Origin: Marinomonas sp. IMCC 4694
GTDB taxonomy: Bacteria > Pseudomonadota > Gammaproteobacteria > Pseudomonadales > Marinomonadaceae
Direction of reading: 5' to 3'
Assembly (NCBI RefSeq): GCF_008122525.1
Contig: NZ_VSRV01000001.1
Coordinates: 3,100,001 to 3,164,000, forward strand
DNA: 64,000 bases
This document shows, in pieces, positions 60,622 through 64,000 of the stretch; the first letter of the stretch is position 1; each line of letters starts with the position of its first letter. The notes beneath the pieces are model-generated. The model saw only the letters and a program-made list of their open reading frames with translations. It made no database searches and was not told the DNA's origin. A program made the position numbers and the translations under genes.

Positions 60622-62355
60622 TTACATGCGCTCTAAAGTTTCAATCCCTAACAAAGACAAGCCGAGTTTCAAGGTAGACGCGGTATTCAGTGCCAATTGA
60701 AGGCGGCTGTTTTTCACTTCGTCATCGGCATTAAGAATCGGACAAGCCTCGTAAAACGTCATAAAGGTGCCAGCCAAATCGTACAAATAAGCACATAAGA
60801 AATGCGGCATACCATCGTTAACAACTTGCTGTATGGCTTCTTCGAACTGACACAGCGTCATTGCCAACGCACGTTCTTGATCGGCTTCGATGGATATGTC
60901 ACCTGTCAAGCTCGCTACGTCTGTCTCAGAGCGCTTAACCATGCTCGCCACTCGCGAATAGGCGTACAGCAAGTACGGCGCTGTATTGCCCTCAAAGCTC
61001 AGCATGGTGTCCCAGTTGAACACATAATCACTGGTACGGTTCTTCGACAAATCGGCGTATTTCACCGAAGCAATACCCACCACACGGCCGATATTACGCA
61101 ACTCTTCTTCGTTCATATCTGGGTTCTTCGACGCCACAAGCTGATAAGCTCGCTCTTGTGCTTCTTCCAACAAAGACGACAATTTCGCTACGCCGCCAGA
61201 GCGGGTTTTAAATGGCTTGCCGTCACTGCCCATCACGGTACCAAACGGCATGTGCTCAAGCTGTGTTTCTGGTTTTACGAAGCCCGCTTTACGCGACAAG
61301 GTGAAAATCTGCTGAAAATGCAAAGACTGGCGCGCATCGACAAAATACAACACACGGTTCGCTTGCAACGTATGCTGACGAAAACGCACCGCGGCCAAAT
61401 CCGTCGTCGCATACAAAAAGCCACCACCGGTTTTTTGTACGATAACGGGGGTGATGTCACCTTCTTTATTGGCGAACTCTTCCATGAACACACACTGAGC
61501 GCCGTTTGACTCTTGCAACAAGCCTTGTTCTTTCAGCTCGTTTACCACGTTTTGTAAATCGTCGTTGTAGGCACTTTCTGGCATCACATGCTGACGCTCT
61601 AAAGACACACCAAGCATCTTGTAAGTTTCTTCACAGTGCGCCATGGAAATTTCGATAAACTCGTCCCACAACGCCAAACACTCTTCGTCGCCGGACTGCA
61701 ACGCCACGACCAATTCTCGGGCGCGAACGGCAAAGGCCTCGTCGTCATCAAAGCAGGTTTTCGCCGCACGGTAGAAGGTTTCCAAATCCGACAACGCCAT
61801 GCTGATCTTGGTGTCTTGGGCGCGCAAACGCTCCATATAAGCCAACAACATGCCAAACTGTGTGCCCCAATCGCCAACGTGGTTTTGACGCACCACCTGA
61901 TGACCGAAAAATTCCAACGTACGGACTACCGCATCGCCAATCACCGTCGAACGTAAATGCCCAACGTGCATTTCTTTTGCTAAATTTGGCGCCGAATAAT
62001 CAACGACCACCGTCTCTGGTGCCACGACTGCTTGCACGTCTAAACGCTCACTGGTGCGCAACACAGACAGTGCTTTGCTTAACCAGACGTTTTTCAGAAA
62101 GATGTTAATAAAACCAGGGCCAGCGATTTCCACTTTATCCGCCAAATCCGCCAAATCCAGCTTCTCAAGCGTGGCTTGGGCGAACTCGCGCGGGTTCATT
62201 TTTAACGCTTTAGCCGCGCCCATTATGCCGTTGGCTTGATAATCACCAAATTGAACTTTTGCAGATTGACGAACCAACGCCGGCGCCGTATCGGACGCGC
62301 CCGCCGCGATCATAGCGGCTTGAATGCGTTGATTAAGAAGGGTTTGAATATTCAC
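60622..62355 (-). CDS. argS: Arginyl-tRNA synthetase
   Basis: A 577-residue class I aminoacyl-tRNA synthetase. The arginyl N-terminal domain is followed by the HIGH-equivalent HVGHLRSTVIGD, with NLAKEMHVGH before it; a KMSKS-like region is replaced by PFKTRSGG, as usual for ArgS; the ending EACPILNADDEVKNSRLQL...GLSLLGIETLERM is the family's C-terminal helix bundle. Length is normal. It lies downstream of and codirectional with ilvA, with a hairpin in the spacer and its own terminator. Confidence 0.96.
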   Translation of the reverse strand: MNIQTLLNQRIQAAMIAAGASDTAPALVRQSAKVQFGDYQANGIMGAAKALKMNPREFAQATLEKLDLADLADKVEIAGPGFINIFLKNVWLSKALSVLRTSERLDVQAVVAPETVVVDYSAPNLAKEMHVGHLRSTVIGDAVVRTLEFFGHQVVRQNHVGDWGTQFGMLLAYMERLRAQDTKISMALSDLETFYRAAKTCFDDDEAFAVRARELVVALQSGDEECLALWDEFIEISMAHCEETYKMLGVSLERQHVMPESAYNDDLQNVVNELKEQGLLQESNGAQCVFMEEFANKEGDITPVIVQKTGGGFLYATTDLAAVRFRQHTLQANRVLYFVDARQSLHFQQIFTLSRKAGFVKPETQLEHMPFGTVMGSDGKPFKTRSGGVAKLSSLLEEAQERAYQLVASKNPDMNEEELRNIGRVVGIASVKYADLSKNRTSDYVFNWDTMLSFEGNTAPYLLYAYSRVASMVKRSETDVASLTGDISIEADQERALAMTLCQFEEAIQQVVNDGMPHFLCAYLYDLAGTFMTFYEACPILNADDEVKNSRLQLALNTASTLKLGLSLLGIETLERM

Positions 62356-62382
62356 AAAAAAAGGGCCTTTAAACAGTCCAAA

Positions 62383-62401
62383 TGTCGCCTTATCGGCGAC
62401 A
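62383..62401. repeat. Perfect 7-bp hairpin between ilvA and argS
   Basis: TGTCGCC-TTATC-GGCGACA, 57 nt after the ilvA stop and upstream of argS. A T7 run begins about 18 nt further on the minus strand, too far for a standard terminator, so its role is unclear. Confidence 0.5.
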
Positions 62402-62458
62402 CAAGAGAATCAAAAATCAAGAAAATAGTGACACTAATAATAACCGATCCGTCAGCGT

Positions 62459-63964
62459 TTAGCGAAAGAACAGCTTACACGCGTCGTTGTTATTTTCATC
62501 TTGATACGGATACCCCAGCTCGTCTAAAAAGTGCGTTACATCGGTTTCTTCGCCCACCGCTTGCAACCCCACCAAGACACGACCGTAAGCATCACCGTGA
62601 TTGCGGTAATGAAACATGGAAATATTCCATTGACCGCCCAGCGTATTTAAGAATTTCAACAAGGCACCAGGGCGCTCTGGGAATTCGAAACTGTACAGCA
62701 ACTCGCCTTTATCACTGCGCAAATGTCCGCCGATCATGTGACGAACATGCACCTTGGCGGTTTCATCGTCGGTCAAGTCGACAATTTCATAGTCGCTCAA
62801 ATCTGCTAGTAATTCTTTACGACTGTGAGGACTGCCACCCAAAGCCACGCCAACAAAAATCACCGCTTTTTGATCATCCCCATAACGATAGTTAAACTCG
62901 GTGATATTGCGCCCCACCAATGCCTGGCAAAAATCTTTGAAACTGCCCGGCGATTCGGGAATTTTCACCGCAATAATAGCCTCGCGTTTTTCCCCCAATT
63001 CAGCGCGCTCAGACACGTGACGCAAACGGTCGAAATTCACATTGGCGCCACTGTTTATCGCAATCAAGGTTTGCCCTTTAACGCCTTCGCGTTCGATGTA
63101 TTTTTTCAGCCCTGCCAAGGCACACGCACCCGCCGGCTCAGTAATGGCTCGAGTGTCGTCGTAAATGTCTTTAATCGCCGCACACATTTCATCGGTGGTG
63201 ACGGTGATCACTTCGTCCACCGTGTCTTTGGCAATGGCAAAGGTATTGTGGCCTATTTCTGCGACGGCAACGCCTTCGGCAAAAATCCCGACCGTCGCCA
63301 ACCGTGTCGGCTCGCCTTTTTCCATCGCCACTTTTAGACACGCCGCGTCTTCTGGCTCCACGCCGATGATTTTAATATCAGGACGCAAGTATTTCACATA
63401 CGCTGCAATACCCGCGATCAGTCCGCCACCGCCGACCGGAATAAAAATCGCGTCAATGTTTCCTTCATGTTGATGCAAGATTTCCATGCCGATGGTGCCC
63501 TGCCCAGCGATGGTGTCTAAGTCATCAAAAGGGTGAACGTAAACCTGACCGGTTTGTGCCATGATTTCCCGAGACTTAGTTGACGCTTCATCAAACGCAT
63601 CGCCAAACAACACCACTTCAGCGCCATGATTTCGCACCGCGTTAACCTTTACTTCTGGGGTGGTCGCTGGCATCACAATGGTGGCTTGAATGCCCAGTTT
63701 TTTGGCCGCCAATGCCAAGCCTTGAGCATGGTTCCCAGCGGATGCCGCGATCACACCGCGAGCTCGCTCTTCTGGTGTTAGCTGACAAATTTTGTTGTAT
63801 GCCCCACGAATTTTGAACGAGAAAACTGGCTGCAAATCTTCTCGTTTCAAAATAATCTCATTGCCTAATCGAGTCGATAATTGATTAGCACGAGACAGTG
63901 GCGTTTCTACGGCCACGTCATATACGCGCGCCTGTAGAATCTTTTTTATCATGGTGTGGGGCAT
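62459..63964 (-). CDS. ilvA: Threonine ammonia-lyase, biosynthetic
   Basis: A 501-residue PLP enzyme making 2-oxobutyrate from threonine, the first step of isoleucine synthesis. The PLP lysine is in FSFKIRGAYNK (about residues 48-58), the glycine-rich phosphate site in IPVGGGGLIAGIA, and two ACT-like regulatory regions lie in the C-terminal 170 residues (ESPGSFKDFCQAL and ERPGALLKFLNTL), so isoleucine feedback control is expected. Start ATG 63962-63964 has a TAGGA ribosome site; an ATG four codons on is an alternative. It is complete within the window. Confidence 0.95.
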   Translation of the reverse strand: MPHTMIKKILQARVYDVAVETPLSRANQLSTRLGNEIILKREDLQPVFSFKIRGAYNKICQLTPEERARGVIAASAGNHAQGLALAAKKLGIQATIVMPATTPEVKVNAVRNHGAEVVLFGDAFDEASTKSREIMAQTGQVYVHPFDDLDTIAGQGTIGMEILHQHEGNIDAIFIPVGGGGLIAGIAAYVKYLRPDIKIIGVEPEDAACLKVAMEKGEPTRLATVGIFAEGVAVAEIGHNTFAIAKDTVDEVITVTTDEMCAAIKDIYDDTRAITEPAGACALAGLKKYIEREGVKGQTLIAINSGANVNFDRLRHVSERAELGEKREAIIAVKIPESPGSFKDFCQALVGRNITEFNYRYGDDQKAVIFVGVALGGSPHSRKELLADLSDYEIVDLTDDETAKVHVRHMIGGHLRSDKGELLYSFEFPERPGALLKFLNTLGGQWNISMFHYRNHGDAYGRVLVGLQAVGEETDVTHFLDELGYPYQDENNNDACKLFFR

Positions 63965-64000
63965 AGTGATTCCTAAACGAATATAAAATCGAGTAGGGAA

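Noticed and set aside
62236..62895. 219-codon plus-strand open frame across the argS-ilvA spacer
   Set aside because: Most of it lies antisense to ilvA and argS, which are certain; the product is low in hydrophobic residues and matches nothing known.
1..64000. CRISPR arrays, tRNA or rRNA genes, complete insertion sequences, cobalamin or other riboswitches
   Set aside because: No regularly spaced repeats, cloverleaf sequences, transposase frames or conserved riboswitch cores were recognised by eye, including upstream of the eut genes.

Overview
The window looks like a chromosome segment of a marine gammaproteobacterium of the Oceanospirillales, most like Marinomonas. That is an inference from gene order (priA/rpmE, hslVU, ponA-pil-aroKB-damX-gltBD, argS, ilvA) and from the nutrient-scavenging gene content; I ran no database search. 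All genes after about 2 kb are compact, mostly in operons, with ordinary codon usage. The first 2 kb is visibly AT-rich and looks like acquired DNA.

Layout. 1-2 kb: accessory DNA with a frameshifted membrane-protein gene, a perfect 21-bp inverted repeat beside an integron attC-like half-site, and a ParE/RelE-type toxin-antitoxin pair. 2-7.1 kb: ethanolamine use without a microcompartment (AraC/EutR-type regulator, divergent eutB-eutC and an ethanolamine permease). 7.2-19.1 kb: purine-ring (allantoin/allantoate/ureidoglycine/oxalurate) catabolism, with a PuuE-type allantoinase, a cupin protein, a five-gene minus-strand operon (amidase, oxamate amidohydrolase-like GGT, TauE permease, ureidoglycine-glyoxylate aminotransferase, allantoate amidohydrolase), an RpiR regulator and a divergent polar amino-acid-type ABC importer. 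The same GAAAC-N4-GTTTC dyad lies at both divergent promoters, and the importer promoter has a clear sigma-54 -24/-12 element. 19.2-20.8 kb: small genes (isoprenylcysteine methyltransferase-like protein, an HTH protein preceded by a poly-A frameshift, PhhB). 20.9-32.3 kb: a sugar regulon of GalM, a GbpR-like LysR regulator and a ChvE-GguA-GguB importer joined to an oxidative pentose (Weimberg-type) pathway to 2-oxoglutarate. 32.6-34.4 kb: Kef-type antiporter and a DUF6435 miniprotein.

34.5-47.1 kb: gltBD, damX, aroB, aroK and a compressed three-gene remnant of the pilMNOPQ locus. 47.2-64 kb: ponA, malic enzyme, a secreted SNase-like nuclease, rpmE, priA, an FtsN-like SPOR protein, hslVU with a recognisable RpoH promoter, a DUF971 protein, ubiJ, an EamA transporter, type I asparaginase, argS and ilvA.

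The most interesting points are the shared RpiR operator with the sigma-54 promoter in the purine cluster; the compressed pil locus; a terminator hairpin lying inside the signal-peptide codons of the nuclease gene; a palindromic repeat translated as the C-terminus of the EamA transporter; a three-way-junction repeat inside the sugar operon; and two homopolymer-A frameshifts. No tRNA, rRNA, CRISPR array, prophage or complete insertion sequence was seen.
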